Source of the DNA: Anseranas semipalmata
Taxonomy: Eukaryota > Chordata > Aves > Anseriformes > Anseranatidae
DNA: 64,000 nt
Direction of reading: 5' to 3'
Assembly (NCBI GenBank): GCA_013399115.1
Contig: VXAA01003840.1
Span: 103,802 to 167,801 of the forward strand
Part shown: one piece after another, positions 1 through 11,775 of the stretch
Layout of the letters: each line of letters starts with the position of its first letter
How positions within the stretch are numbered: the first letter of the stretch is position 1
Program-made: the position numbers and the translations under genes
Notes under the pieces: model-generated
Database searches by the model: none
What the model was told of the DNA's origin: nothing
Seen by the model: the letters and a program-made list of their open reading frames with translations, nothing else

Positions 1-3000
1 TAGAATTTGCAACGAAATGAAAGTTAAAGTATTTTTCAGATTTAGATGAATCTTAAGGTCAGAAAATGATGATTCATAAAGGAATGACAGTCTTGTGAGT
101 TTTTGAAGTGCATAAATCCTGGGGATTGTGTTACTTCTGGCTTAACATTTTTCTGTTCATCTTGAAAGGATATGTTTTCATTTTAGCCTATTAATCTCAG
201 TATATCTTTTTTTGACACAGATCTATTAGGAATTTTAGAGAGTACAATATAGACTCCAGATGCTAGGTGTTCCTTCATCTTTTGGGTATACACTTTAATC
301 CATAACAACCAACACATTTATTTTATGAGCCTTCACAATCAAGAGAGTCTTAATATCCTTTCTGGCAGGTTTTCACTGTTTGATTTCGCATTCTATGGGG
401 GACTGGTTACTTTGAACATACTTTAGAAAGCCTCAAAAGTAACTCCGTTATGGTAACTTCTTTGCATCTCTATGGTAAATTCTGTTTTGCTTTTAAAATA
501 TGCTCACAAGCACATGTATGGAAGTGTAGCTGCATTATAATCTGAATGATAACACATGAGATTGCGCGCTGGCAGCGTGCTGTAGGTTGACAAGGTTGAC
601 TATTTCACAGAGTGACCAAGCCTTATTAGAGATGTCCATCATGCAGGCACAGCCTCCCTCTCCTAGTTTCATGACAGTTCCAGTTCTCAGCAGTGAAACA
701 AAACACATGCTGATCAAACCCCTGCGTTGTCCCGCATTATCAGTTGGTGCTTGCAATACAAAACAGATCTGTCACTGGGATCTGCTGTTACGGTGAACGT
801 AACCGTAGGTTTTCTTCTGCTCCTGGAATTTCAGGCTATACATTTTTTGTTTATGTATTTATTTTATTTCTCTGAATGAGCTTGAATTGTGTGCTGATTT
901 TCACTAGGATGTCTCAACTGATGTTGTTAGGTTACTGCAGAGTTACCTAAGTGCAACTCCAAAGAGATTTTGGTTCCTGGTAGGTAGAAAACTTTCCTCC
1001 CTTTTTTTTTCCTTTTTTTTCCTTTTTTTTTTTTTTTTTTGTCTCCAAGTCTGTGCGTGTCTCTGTATCTCCTTCAGAAATGCAACTGTTAAAAATTGTA
1101 AATCCTACCAGTGAAGAAATGACATGCAGGGTAAAGCAAGCATGTTTACCCATCACTGAGCTAGACAAACATCTTCATTTCAGTGATTCAGAAAACAAAT
1201 CAAATAAAGAAAGAAACCCTCTGATGAACTCCTCCCTTGCTTCCCTTCAACCAGCTCATCTGATGCTGAAGTGAAATACATTTCTACAAGTACAGTCAAG
1301 CCATAAATCGAACAATGAATATCTTGTCCAGTAAAGCTCATATCCCAGCTGGGGTTTTCAGCAGCAGCTTGAGCAACATTTCTGAGGGGAAGACCTTTAT
1401 GAAGGAGATTAAGGAGTGCCCGCATTCAGCAGGCACTGCTCTTTTCCCATATGACTGGAGGAGTAATGGCTGTGCATGAGATCCTGGCTGCTCTCCTGCA
1501 CGCAGAGGAGAAGGGGCCGTCAGGTTGGCAGTATTTATACTCTCACTCCAGGAGCTCGGGAACACTTGTGAGTGAGTGGGGCTGTAGGGTCACCTCCCTC
1601 TGCAGTGACTGGTCTGGGTCAACAGAAGGGCACTGGGACAAGTTTTGGAAGGTGTTTTTGTGCCTTGTTCTCTTAATGTTTGTATCTTTACAAATCCGGT
1701 CCTTTCTGCTGGAAAGTACAGGTGTAGTTGCCGGCTGCTTGTGGCCCCTGTAGGGGTCAGCACGACGGGGATTTTGTGCTAAATTATTGTCCAGACTGTG
1801 ACTTCGTCCTCTTATCCAGTCTTTAATAGTGCCCGGGGTACAGAGGTACCCTTGCAGATCTGCTTTCGAAAGCCCCCTCCCCATGATGTGATTTACACAT
1901 GCACTAATGTAAGTCCTTTGAGTCTGCTATGCGATGGAAATGGAAGCGACATACTAGGCAATTCTGATATGCCACTCAAGCTGCCATTTTACTCATTTTC
2001 TTACTTGTTTGGCCCTCCTTGTTGCTCAATAACTGGCATCTGCATCCATATTGGTGGTCCGAAGAGGGCCCCAGGAAAAGAGAGAAATCCTGCTGAATGT
2101 TGCATACTAAGAAAAGCTCACACATTTCTGCCCTTTTTTTTTTTCTTTTTGAAACTGCTTGGATTCTTGCCAGCAGCTTGCAAGAAGGCTGGCTTTGGAC
2201 TGTTGCATTCTTCTTTCTTAGTCAAGAGAATGCGTTTGAAATTTATTATTATTTTTTTTGATGACAATTAGGAAAGAGGTTCAATGCTAGATTGAGGCTG
2301 TGGTGGTTGAAACGTTCTTGGTTTTCAGGTAGTTGTCATATTGCAATTGGTAGTTGCAAATCCATAACAGCAAGCATCTTGGAATTGTAGTGGACTGAGA
2401 TTGCATGCTACGTGCAGGGTGCTGATAATACACGAGGTGGGGTGTGCTGTACCTGCTTGAGGGAGAGCCTGAGCTGAGCACCAAATTTTAATGCACATTG
2501 CACATTGGATTTGATTTCAGAGCCTCAGAAAGAAGCTCAAGACCCAGATCCACAGTCCCATTGCAATCTTTAAAGCCTGACTTTAGCACAAGCTAGAGAT
2601 AGAGAAAGCAGCAACAGGACTAAGAGGCAGAGGGTCTAAATCAGATTTTCCCCCCTGCTAAGACATCTGAAGACGATTCATGTTAACAGTGTTGTCTTGC
2701 ATGTTTGAATGGGGATAGCTTGTAAAATTCTGCGCTTGTTCTGGTAGTGGCTTTTTGGTTTGGGGACTGGAAATAACTAACCCAGGTTTCACTGCAGCCG
2801 TCGCAGTATGTTAGCAGAAGCAGGGAGGCTTGCACACTTTTTAACCATGTATTCTGTACACAGACATACAGATAATGTCACCCACTTCTTGCCCTGGCTT
2901 CAGGACCATGAGCTAATTTTATAACAATTGACGGTGACTTAAACTAATGTTGCTAGGGTGCTGTCAGTGATGCCGAATAAATAGGGAAGGACTTGAGGAG

Positions 3001-3741
3001 AACAGCAAACAGCAGCTGTGATGACTTTTGTTCTGAAGCTACCTCTGCATGCCAGATTTTACCCTCCAGGCACAGCAGCAGAGCACGACTCCCACCTGTT
3101 ATCTCTCACCATTGAGGCTTGCTTCTTTCTGTTTAAGTTAGGTTAAATATTTCCCCTTTTCCCAGGATTCAGAGCTCATCAGCCCAGCTGTGGCGCACAG
3201 TCTTGAAACACAAAACAGCTGGAGACATAATGTGAACAAAGTTCACCTTTTCTTGTTTACATTTGAAAGCTGCTGCACTGTTTATGGGATGATGCATTTG
3301 TTTAAATGAATGTCCAGCTATTATTGATTTTTCCTCTCCTTTTTTTTCTTTTTTTTTTATGGTTGTGTCACTAGTGTCGTGCAGCAGAGATCTCTCACTT
3401 TAGCACACCTGCGCACATATTGACTGTGGAAAGAATTAGGCCACGCTCTCCCTTCAGTTGCTGTGGTGAAACTCAGGCATGGATTTACCAGACAGACCCC
3501 ATGGAGTCTGTCCTTCCTCTTGGCATCCCCACAGTTCTCTGAGTGTGCATACGCCCACAGCACACCAAAAGGTCACCTCGGTATGCAGCTTCCTCTTCTT
3601 ACCCTGTTTCTCCTCTCTCTTTTGCCCCATCCCCTGCTCGTATTTATATCCTTCTGGGGTGAAATTCTGTAAGAGGAAACAAGAAGCAGGGACAGCAGTT
3701 GAGAATTTCAACCTCTTCGTGCATGTGGAGAACTGTTAGCT
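1..3741. other. Unique non-coding DNA, no gene seen
   Basis: No coding exon is recognisable. The longest open frame (1798-2271, plus, 157 codons) has phenylalanine runs encoded by a T-tract, no domain and no codon pattern suggesting selection, so I treat it as chance. The stretch contains T-rich tracts at 1001-1040, 2131-2150 and 3340-3360 and otherwise ordinary AT-rich sequence. I see no repeat family that I can name. Confidence 0.7.
1001..1040. repeat. T-rich simple repeat (C-interrupted poly-T)
   Basis: Three poly-T runs are separated by CC dinucleotides, the last being about 18 T. This is low-complexity DNA. It could be the reverse-strand A-tail of a retroposed sequence, but no body of an element or target-site duplication is visible beside it. 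Confidence 0.85.
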
Positions 3742-3985
3742 CACAGATTGCAAGGCCTGAAGGCACCATTATCATCATCTAGTTTGCTCTACTGCCTAGC
3801 GCAGGGTATAAGACTTTCAGCCAATAATTTATTTGACAAGCTCAACAACCTGCATTGGGCTGAGGTTTCTGCTTTAAGAAAGGCATCTAGCCGTGCTGCA
3901 CCTTTCAGAGGTTTTATTTACCCTGATCCCCTACAGTTAATGCCTTGGCTTTGTTTTGAATTTGTCTAGCTTCAGCTTTGCACTA
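3742..3985 (-). mobile_element. Ancient CR1/L3-like LINE 3' fragment
   Basis: Read on the plus strand, the order of short blocks matches the reverse complement of the 3' end of old amniote CR1 copies. A 'gcaaggcctgaaggcacca' block comes first, then a 'tcatctagt' word, then 'cagccaataattt', then 'agaaaggcatctag', and finally 'gaatttgtctagcttcagc'. These blocks occur in the same order and spacing in CR1 copies abundant in turtles and crocodilians and rare in birds. The copy is heavily mutated, with no intact coding segment and no clear target-site duplication. Family assignment is from memory of the consensus; the exact subfamily cannot be given. Confidence 0.55.
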
Positions 3986-4309
3986 AGAGAGTAACTTTTA
4001 TATGTTTGGAATATTGACACAGATCCAAATCATTGCTGTGATCATTTCATGTATTTTTAATACTGATCTCAAAAGGAAGCTGTTTGAACCGCTGAAGTTT
4101 TGTAGGTCCGGTAGACAGGTGGAATTTAGCTGTGTTCTTCTAGGTGAAGTAAAATCCCATTGTGTAGGGCCCATCCTGTATCTGAAGGAGAAAGAAGTAC
4201 CTGTGCTGGGCAGTTCAGCACAGTATGAGGTGTCCATTTCTCTGCAGAGGTGGCCTGTATGATCATAGTTGGTTAGATGAGGCAGTTTTCCATGGTTAGA
4301 GATGGGGAA

Positions 4310-4575
4310 GATCTCTCTCCCTGCTACCATTACAGAATAACCTACTTAGAAGGAAAGTTTCTTCCCAACTTCTCAGAGAAAAGTTGGCTTATACCTTAAA
4401 ACCTGGAGATTTATGTTCTTAAAAATGTGTGTGGGGTTTTTAATCCTGTCTCATGTAACTATAGATGGTCTCCATAACCATATAAATCCCCCGTTATTGT
4501 TTGATTCCAGCCAAGACCTTGGCCTCAGTGATAACTGGTCGTAATGAGTTCCACTGAGTTACAGTGAAGCTAATT
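4310..4575 (-). mobile_element. Second ancient CR1/L3-like repeat fragment
   Basis: This block carries 'gaaagtttcttcccaactt', 'gttggcttatacctt', 'tcatgtaactatagatg', 'cttggcctcagtgataac' and 'gtaatgagttccactgagtt' in the order found in another old sauropsid repeat type related to CR1/L3. Because its 5'-most words also belong near a 3' end, it is more likely a separate insertion than a continuation of the fragment at 3742-3985. Divergence is high. The strand is inferred from the 'gagttccac' word, which normally reads in the reverse complement of CR1. Confidence 0.45.
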
Positions 4576-4886
4576 GTATTTGATATGGCTCCAGTACTCA
4601 GTACAGGGAATAAACTCACTAGGCATGGAATTCACCTCCGTCCAAAAGACTTAAATAGTATATCGTGCGGGTCTTCCGGACAAGCCAACATTTATTCTTA
4701 GCAAGCTAATTGTGCACATAACCTGTCTCATAGTCTGTTTCCTCTTTTAAGGATGCATCTTGCTCTCCCAAATGGCAAGCTAAGCAAATGAAGGTTGAAA
4801 ATACTTGTTTAAGATGCAGGCTGAAACTTTTCCAAGTGTTGAATTTAATCTACAGGGAAAACTTCCCTTGAGAAACTTCGAAAAGA

Positions 4887-4902
4887 GTGTGTGTGTGTGT
4901 GT
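4887..4902. repeat. (GT)8 microsatellite
   Basis: Eight uninterrupted GT units are seen directly. The length is short enough that polymorphism is possible but not certain. Confidence 0.9.
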
Positions 4903-6900
4903 TTTCATTTTTGCTTTGTCATTTTTGCATGCTACTTCTTGTCTGGGTTCCAGTCTATTTGCAAGCAGGAGCTACCAGAAGCGTAATTTTGGGAGATACC
5001 ACTTCTGGGAAAACATTTTTTTTCTCTCTTTTAAAGAGTCACGGAGGTTAAAGACTCATACTTGTAGTGTGACACTAAATCAATGGTCTATCGCTCAGAC
5101 CATGAGAATTTTGTGCTTTCCAGTGGATGTTAAAGAAAATCTCAAGTTCTTTTTTCTTGGAAAAATTTGAAGTTTCTTTAAGGAGAAAACAAGATCACTT
5201 CTATCAACCCTGATCTCATGCAATCTAAATGTGCCCTGGAACTCCTAGCATTGTCTTCCTGACAGTCATTTAAATTGACATCATGCATGTGTGTACTATG
5301 TCTGGTGGGTTTCACATCTTGGGGAATTTCAGAAGCTTCTACAAGGCAATACTTGGACTGTTCACCATTTTTCTGCTGGCCCAGAACTTGAATACCATGA
5401 GAATATTAACTCTGTATGTAGTTTCCTGAGGTTGAAGATTTAAATAAATAAACCCCCACCAATATCACATGCTTGAAGCATGACTTCTCATACATGCCTT
5501 TTGTTCCTCGTTGTTCCTATGCTTTAGCCATGAAAACATCAGATTCCTGTAAACATGACAAATCCACGTTCCAATGAAGCCTGTAAAAGTCGTTGAAAGA
5601 CCATCTTCTCCTTTTAGTTACAGTAATGTAAATCTGGAATAACTCAGTTTGCTTAATTTGAATTGCGTGAGTTGACATAGGTGTGGCTGACACTGGAAGT
5701 TGGCTGGCAGTTCCAAACACCAGGAAATAATGAGGTCACGCTTGCTTCTTGTTCCAGAGACAGCTTTGTCTTAATTCCAGGTGAAGCCACACCAAAAAAG
5801 TTATTTGGAATTTTTTTTTTTTCACCTGTAATGTAGCCACAATTAGCACGTGGAGTATAGAGATGTCAAAATACTTAGAGCCACAACAGCAGGTTTAATC
5901 ATTATTTCCTAATAATTTATTATTAGAAAAAATACACATAAAAGAAAATTCCCTTTCCCTTTTCTTTGGGTAAAAGTAATAGACATATAAAAAGTTACAC
6001 TGAAATCCCTATAAAAATTGTTGACTGTATTTTTCCATGTCTATTTGAGAATTTTGTATTATTTCTGAAGCATTTTCATATCACATTCTCTCTCTCTCCC
6101 CCCGCTATCCCCCCAGATAACATTGTGAACAAGTCACTGGAGGCTTTTATAGGAAGAACCGTATTAATGAATTAAGTTTCACAGAAATGTAATAAAACAA
6201 ACCAGACTCAAACTAACTCCAGCCTTCCCAAACATACTCTCCTTGTAGGCTTAAAAATCCCAAATCATCAGCAATAGTCGCTCATCCTTGTGTGTTCAGT
6301 GTGTCTCAAAAAGGCTGGGAAGCACACTGAAAATGGGGCAGCGGGTTTTGCTGACTTTCCACCAAGGCTAAAGCTGCAAGTGGCTGCACACGTAGACAAG
6401 TCGTAGTGCAGTACTGAAAGGTAGGAGGCAAAACAGCCTGATAGTTGTTCCAGTTGTTCTTTGAAATAATCCTTTTTTAAAAACAGGAAGAAACCCACTG
6501 CGTAAAGGACAGAACGAGAACAGTAAGAGTTGTGGGGCTGGGGAAGTGCGTTGCTCTCTTTCAGTTTTATGAAGGCCATTCATGAAATTCTTTCCTGAAA
6601 TACTTGCAAATATCTCCAAATACTGTTTCTGTAAAAAGACTTGGAATCATGAGATGAGATTTTCTGAAATGTGGTCAACTCATTGACAAGATTATTTATT
6701 TTAATAGAAGGATTTCAGTTTTGCTTTGCAAGAGAACTTAGAGCCTTGACTTTTAAGTTTTTTAAGAACGTGAATAATCCTGCAAGCATTTACACCTTAA
6801 CGCTTTCTGTTCTTTGTTAATGCACACAGCTATTGATGTATTAATTCTGTTGCATCTACTCTGGAAAGGTTTTATGTATACATATTTGTAGTACTGAATT

Positions 6901-6902
6901 TT

Positions 6903-6933
<31 letters not shown>
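6901..6933. repeat. T-rich tract
   Basis: A 33-base tract is T except for three C residues, ending in about 20 consecutive T followed by 'aaaacag'. It resembles a polypyrimidine tract before an AG, but nothing downstream looks like an exon. Confidence 0.85.
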
Positions 6934-8149
6934 AAAACAGTGATTTGTGAAGCACTAAGCTGGGCTGAGCATCCCCTTGTTTACTTTGGGCAAGCTGAGT
7001 GACAAAATCAGACTGTTTAATGACATTTTCTTATACCAGACAGTTTTCATTATCCTGCAATATATTTCTGGTATGGTGATATAAGCTGAAGTAGATTGGA
7101 TTGGCACTACCAATGCTAGTAGAAATATTCCATTTGTAGTATTTCTAGTGCTGCAGCCCTTCATTGTATTGCCAGTGGGATTTTCAGAATGTGCAGCACT
7201 GACCCTCTGCCACTGAAGTCAGTGGAAATTTTAAATACTGAAATAGGAGCACAGTTTAGTGAGTGAGGAAGTCGAAAAAGTGGCAGTGATGGTGTGTGTT
7301 TGCTTTTAAATAGATTGTGCTGTCTAATGAAGTTCAATGAATATTCTTAGATGTACAGTTACACAGCTACTTTACACCGTTGTAGCCTTTTTTTGAATCT
7401 GGTTGCCAAAATTATATCAAATATGGTTCCTTTGCCAATATGGTGAAGTTAATTTAGCCTTCCTTGGTCTGTGATCCTCTCTTAGAGTCATAATATTTCT
7501 TCCATGCTTTTTGGATTCGGGATACAACATAGACTCTCTCTGGGAATAAATCAGGATTATGTAGAGAAAGTGACTGTTAGTTATGGGACTCGTGTTCACT
7601 GGCGAAGCAGTTGAAGTGTCTGTAGCCAACGCGATGGGAATGGTAAGGGAGGACACCCTCGAGATCGCAGGAGACATTTTCCTCTTCTCACTTCCCTGCC
7701 TGGCACCCAAAGAAGAAATTTCAAGGAAAGCCCTGCTTTGTCTCTGCAACTTCAGACAGAAAGTGACCCACTGGAGATGCAGGCAGGAGAGAATTTAGCT
7801 GCTGAAGTCAAAGAAATATTTTCTGATTAGGTGTGAACTGATTTTATTATTTTTCCCTACAGGCTTTTAAGTTGACCAACTTTAGGTAACTTTTTATGAA
7901 GTAGCAAAAGGTATTTATTTAATGCCAGAGCAGCTGCTGACAAATTTCAAGCTTTTATTTCAAAGCATGAAACAGTTAAGTGGTTGGAAGAATATTTTTA
8001 AGCATGAGAAAAGCAAAGTAACTTGGAGAGCTGTGCATTTATTTTGAGATGTCTGTAGCCCCACTTCTCATGGATTTTTAGTTGGTGTGATGAGCCTGCC
8101 AATTCACATGATACCTCCCAGCTTCTACGTCAATACTTTTCTGAATTAG

Positions 8150-8161
8150 CCCCCCCCCCCC
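8150..8161. repeat. Poly-C run of 12
   Basis: Twelve consecutive C are visible after 'ctgaattag'. Long C runs are uncommon in AT-rich DNA and are error-prone in sequencing, so the exact length is uncertain. Confidence 0.85.
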
Positions 8162-9816
8162 AAACCTGAATTTAAAACAAAATAACGTCAGATGATCTGT
8201 ATTAGAGGTGCTATATGTATTTCCTATGCTTGCAGAAACAGCAGGCAGCTAAAATTCTGACTTTGACGTGTAAGACCATACCCGCATTTGCAGGGGGTCG
8301 AACTCATTACATTTTGGTGGAATTTCACTGGGAACCGATTTGATCTTAGAGAAATGATATTTGCCTAAAGATTCAAGTAACGTAATTTTTGTTTGTTTTT
8401 AAGGGGAAAAAACAAAATACGAATATTAAAGGTGTCCTTGACCAGGGTTTGTGAAACTGCTGCTGCTGGGCCTTCCTGAAACAGTCTCTGTTACATGAAC
8501 TTAAATTTATAAACCAAAAACATTCCCTGGATCAATAATCAGGATAATAGAATATTTTTAGGAACACTTAGAAAATGTAACTCAATGTGACATGATTACT
8601 CATGCTCATTTAAAAAAAAAAATAAAAAAATCAATACTAGTTATCAGATTCTCTACAAACAAGAACGGTGAAGAAAGGGAGAAATTGCTTATAAAATTGC
8701 TTATAAAACATAGCTACAGTGCAGTATTAATAGTTGCTTGGAAAATACAGACTTAACTATCAAACAAATATATCTGTTGACTCACTGTGCTATCGAGGCT
8801 GTGTATCAGGAAACATACACAATAAATGACGTGGCACTTAAGTCTTGAACATGGCGGTGTAATTTGGATATTCTCCTGATAACCGATCGTAGCATGATGG
8901 ATTCATAAGATAGGAACTAAAAATACTCCTCTGTAGAATGAATCTTGGTCATACTAGATGGGAAAAGGAGAATGATGATTGAGTTGTGCTGATTCTGCTA
9001 AAGAGCTCCAGTTATATATTAAGGCAGTAAAACTCTATATGAAACATGGGAGGAATGTATTACTAGTTAATTACAACAGCAAGATATGCCATTGAAGGGA
9101 TTATTACCATATTTTATGGTGACTGTTTTATCACCTCCTTGTTTATACTTTCATTTGGTAATGAACTTTTCTTCTAAACTTTGAAATACTGAATATTTTA
9201 GTGTTAAATATTGTACACCTTGTATTTGATAGGAATAGTTCTTACTATAGGGAGTAGGAATATAAATGCAGAGCAATAGAAAACACAGAAAGAAGAAAAA
9301 AATCTCAGTTGTTTTCTGTAATCGTTGTTGTGTCCATGCAGCAGGAGCAGTGGGTTGGTTAGGTTTAGTTTTCCTGGTGGTGAGGAGCTCTGGAAAGCAG
9401 GAGCTAGGTTTATAGCAGAAAGGGAATTCAGCCCTGACCAGTATGCCCTGCAAAGCTGCTGCATTTCCAGGCTGGTTGCAGCAGCACCTCTTCAAATGCT
9501 GCTGGCTGAAAGATGAACATCTCTTGCTTTAAGTAGTTGGACAACTGTTTGATTGCTCCTTTCTATAGGAAAATAATCTCTTCATGGACGGCTATAAGTG
9601 GCATCATTTTTCCTTTGGGTTCCCATTGCTCCCTCTGTATATATTACACATCTGGACTGTAAGTGAAACTTGCTCATTCCTCTGAAACATCTGTTGTGTC
9701 CTGCTGCAGAGAAGGCCTACTTATCTGCTGCTTTTACTGTGTAATGCGTAAGTGTATTAAGTCTTTGTCTAGCAGCCCCCATTACAGCTACAATCAACTC
9801 ATATCACAAGACAATA

Positions 9817-9874
9817 GTTAATATTTTCTGCAAAAAGGGTTCTGCAAAAAAAGGTTAATATTTTCTGCAAAAAG
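9817..9874. repeat. Imperfect 37-bp tandem duplication
   Basis: The 21-base word beginning 'gttaatattttctgcaaaa' occurs at 9817-9837 and again at 9854-9874, a period of 37 bases. The spacer also contains a third partial 'ttctgcaaaaa' copy. This is a local duplication, probably replication slippage at A-rich stretches. Confidence 0.85.
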
Positions 9875-11559
9875 TTTCAAAACTGGGTTGTTTGTATTAA
9901 AAGGAAAAAAAAAGAAAAAAGCAAGTCAGTGTAAAAGAATAAAGAACTTTTGTTAAGGAAAAATAGTAGGACGTTTCCAGTTAGAAAAAGACTATTGCTT
10001 TCTTCAGTTTAAATTCTCAGCCCAGTTATCCTGTTTATGCAGCCACTGACAGAAAGGCCTGCACAAACACGGAAGGTAATACAATGGACCCTTCTAGAAA
10101 GAAAAGGAAGGAGAAAGGAAAAAGCAAACAATGGTGTTGCATATTCTTGAGGCTGAATTCTTCCACTTTTGTTCACAAAATTAACATGGTTGTTTCTGCT
10201 GCTAAACACTGGGGAGGGCAGAAAGAGCTGGGATGACTGATATTGGTCACCTCTGGAGCTCCAAGCTTAGTGAGAGATGCTCAGCTCAAGTAATGACAGA
10301 GAACAGCCTTTTATTTGCACAAACACTCTTCTGCACACCTAGAGGATGCTCTGCGTCTCACCACCTGGAAGATTCGGTGTGAGCTGCCACGTTCTCAGGG
10401 CTCCGTGCTAAGATTGCCAGGTTTTTCTTTCATTCCTCAGGCACCAGATCTTCAGCTGGATGTTTTGTCAGCTTTGTAGAAGAAAGTAAAAGAAAACAGT
10501 TACTTCTGACCGGGATTCAGGGGTCTGGAGGCTGATTAGGACGCTTTTATGACTCTTTGAAGGAGAAGAGACAAATCTCTGCCTCTGTGTGTGTGCATTA
10601 CTTTTTGTTTTGGTACCACCATCATATCCCACGCAATGGAGGAGTGGGTCCTCTTGATGCGAAGGATGGGGGACTCGCACTTCACTGCTACAAGCCTGTG
10701 TGGATTTGGATGGGTGGTTTTAAGCACCTCTTTGTTCACCATTCAGAAGAAAGAAGAACATGGAGAAGTTACCTTTTTTTTTTTTCTCTCCTATAGCAGA
10801 CCAAAGCTGGAGAAAGCAAGAGAGATGTTCATGCAAAGGAAAACTGGCTGCATTTTACAAATACCCAAATTGCGCTATCAGAGCATTAAATATTTATCAG
10901 CGAGTGTCTGCCCATTGAGTACTTTGGTATATTTAATTTTTTTTATTGTTATTGTCTGTCTGGACTTGGACTTATCTCCTTGGCCAAAGATATAAGATGA
11001 TTTGTGTTGTGAATGTATGGCATGTGAAGCGGTGCTTAAGTTATTCTTGAGATTCAATTAATGAGGTAAGAAAAGGGCAGAGGAATGGGAGAGGGCTTTG
11101 CTAAGCTGCCTTTTAAATTTCGTACCACACTGAAAACGTAGCTCTTGCAGAAGTTGTTTTGTTTCTGAAGGTCTGCTCCGTGTTAGCAGCACAAGAAGCA
11201 GCTGCTTAAAATAGGAAAATGCGAGGAGGATGTTTGGGGCCTGTTCACCGCGCGCAAGGCAGCGAGCTGGGGGCTGTGCATGGTTCCCAGGCTGCTGAGG
11301 GCAGCAGGGAGCGCAGAGCTGGCTCTGATAAGGGGGGAGTGATAACATACTAATGCACTTTTCCTTTGCAGAGAAGCGGTAAGGCTGGGGAGCTGCAGAC
11401 TGTTTGCGACACATGGTAATTTGTGGAAAATTACTATTTGCAAAATAGAGAGGACCCGTTATATTAGCAGAACTGACAAGAAAATAAACAGCTATTTTTG
11501 TTGCTGTTGGTCTAAAATAAAAAAAAGCCTTTGGAACTAGGGAAGATAGATGCAATGTT

Positions 11560-11775
11560 GGCTATTATTTACCAAATCCAACTTATTTAAATGCACTGTC
11601 TTAGATACTTAATAAATGTTATAGTGTATCTTTTCGTGGCTAATAAAACTTGGTTTACATTACACCCCTTGTCTGCTATGATTTGCCTCCTAGGGCTCAC
11701 TTAGAGTGCATTAAGAAGCTGCACACAAGATCAGGGTGATTTGCTGCAAAACTTAAATAATTCATTTATGCACCA
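11560..11775. promoter_or_regulatory. Candidate AT-rich cis-regulatory block
   Basis: The stretch contains TTATTTAAAT, ATACTTAATAAATG, GCTAATAAAAC and CTTAAATAATTCATT words, typical of clusters of homeodomain, MEF2 or POU binding sites in vertebrate enhancers. It has no open frame and no recognised repeat. This is an inference from word content only; no conservation data are available, and the block boundaries are approximate. Confidence 0.2.

Larger units (their letters stand above)
4576..11559. other. Unique non-coding DNA with simple repeats
   Basis: No gene is supported. The stretch holds a (GT)8 run at 4887-4902, a poly-T at 6901-6933, a run of 12 C at 8150-8161, small tandem duplications at 8680-8710 and 9817-9874, and one exon-like acceptor near 6116 discussed as a finding. 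Open frames are short and overlap on both strands without recognisable domains. The 165-codon minus frame at 11058-11555 is cysteine- and serine-rich with no motif. Confidence 0.7.

Noticed and set aside
1798..2271. 157-codon plus-strand open frame
   Set aside because: Contains an FFFFF run from a T-tract and no family similarity; probably chance.
11058..11555. 165-codon minus-strand open frame
   Set aside because: No recognisable domain or motif, overlaps another frame in the same DNA, and length is within chance for 64 kb.
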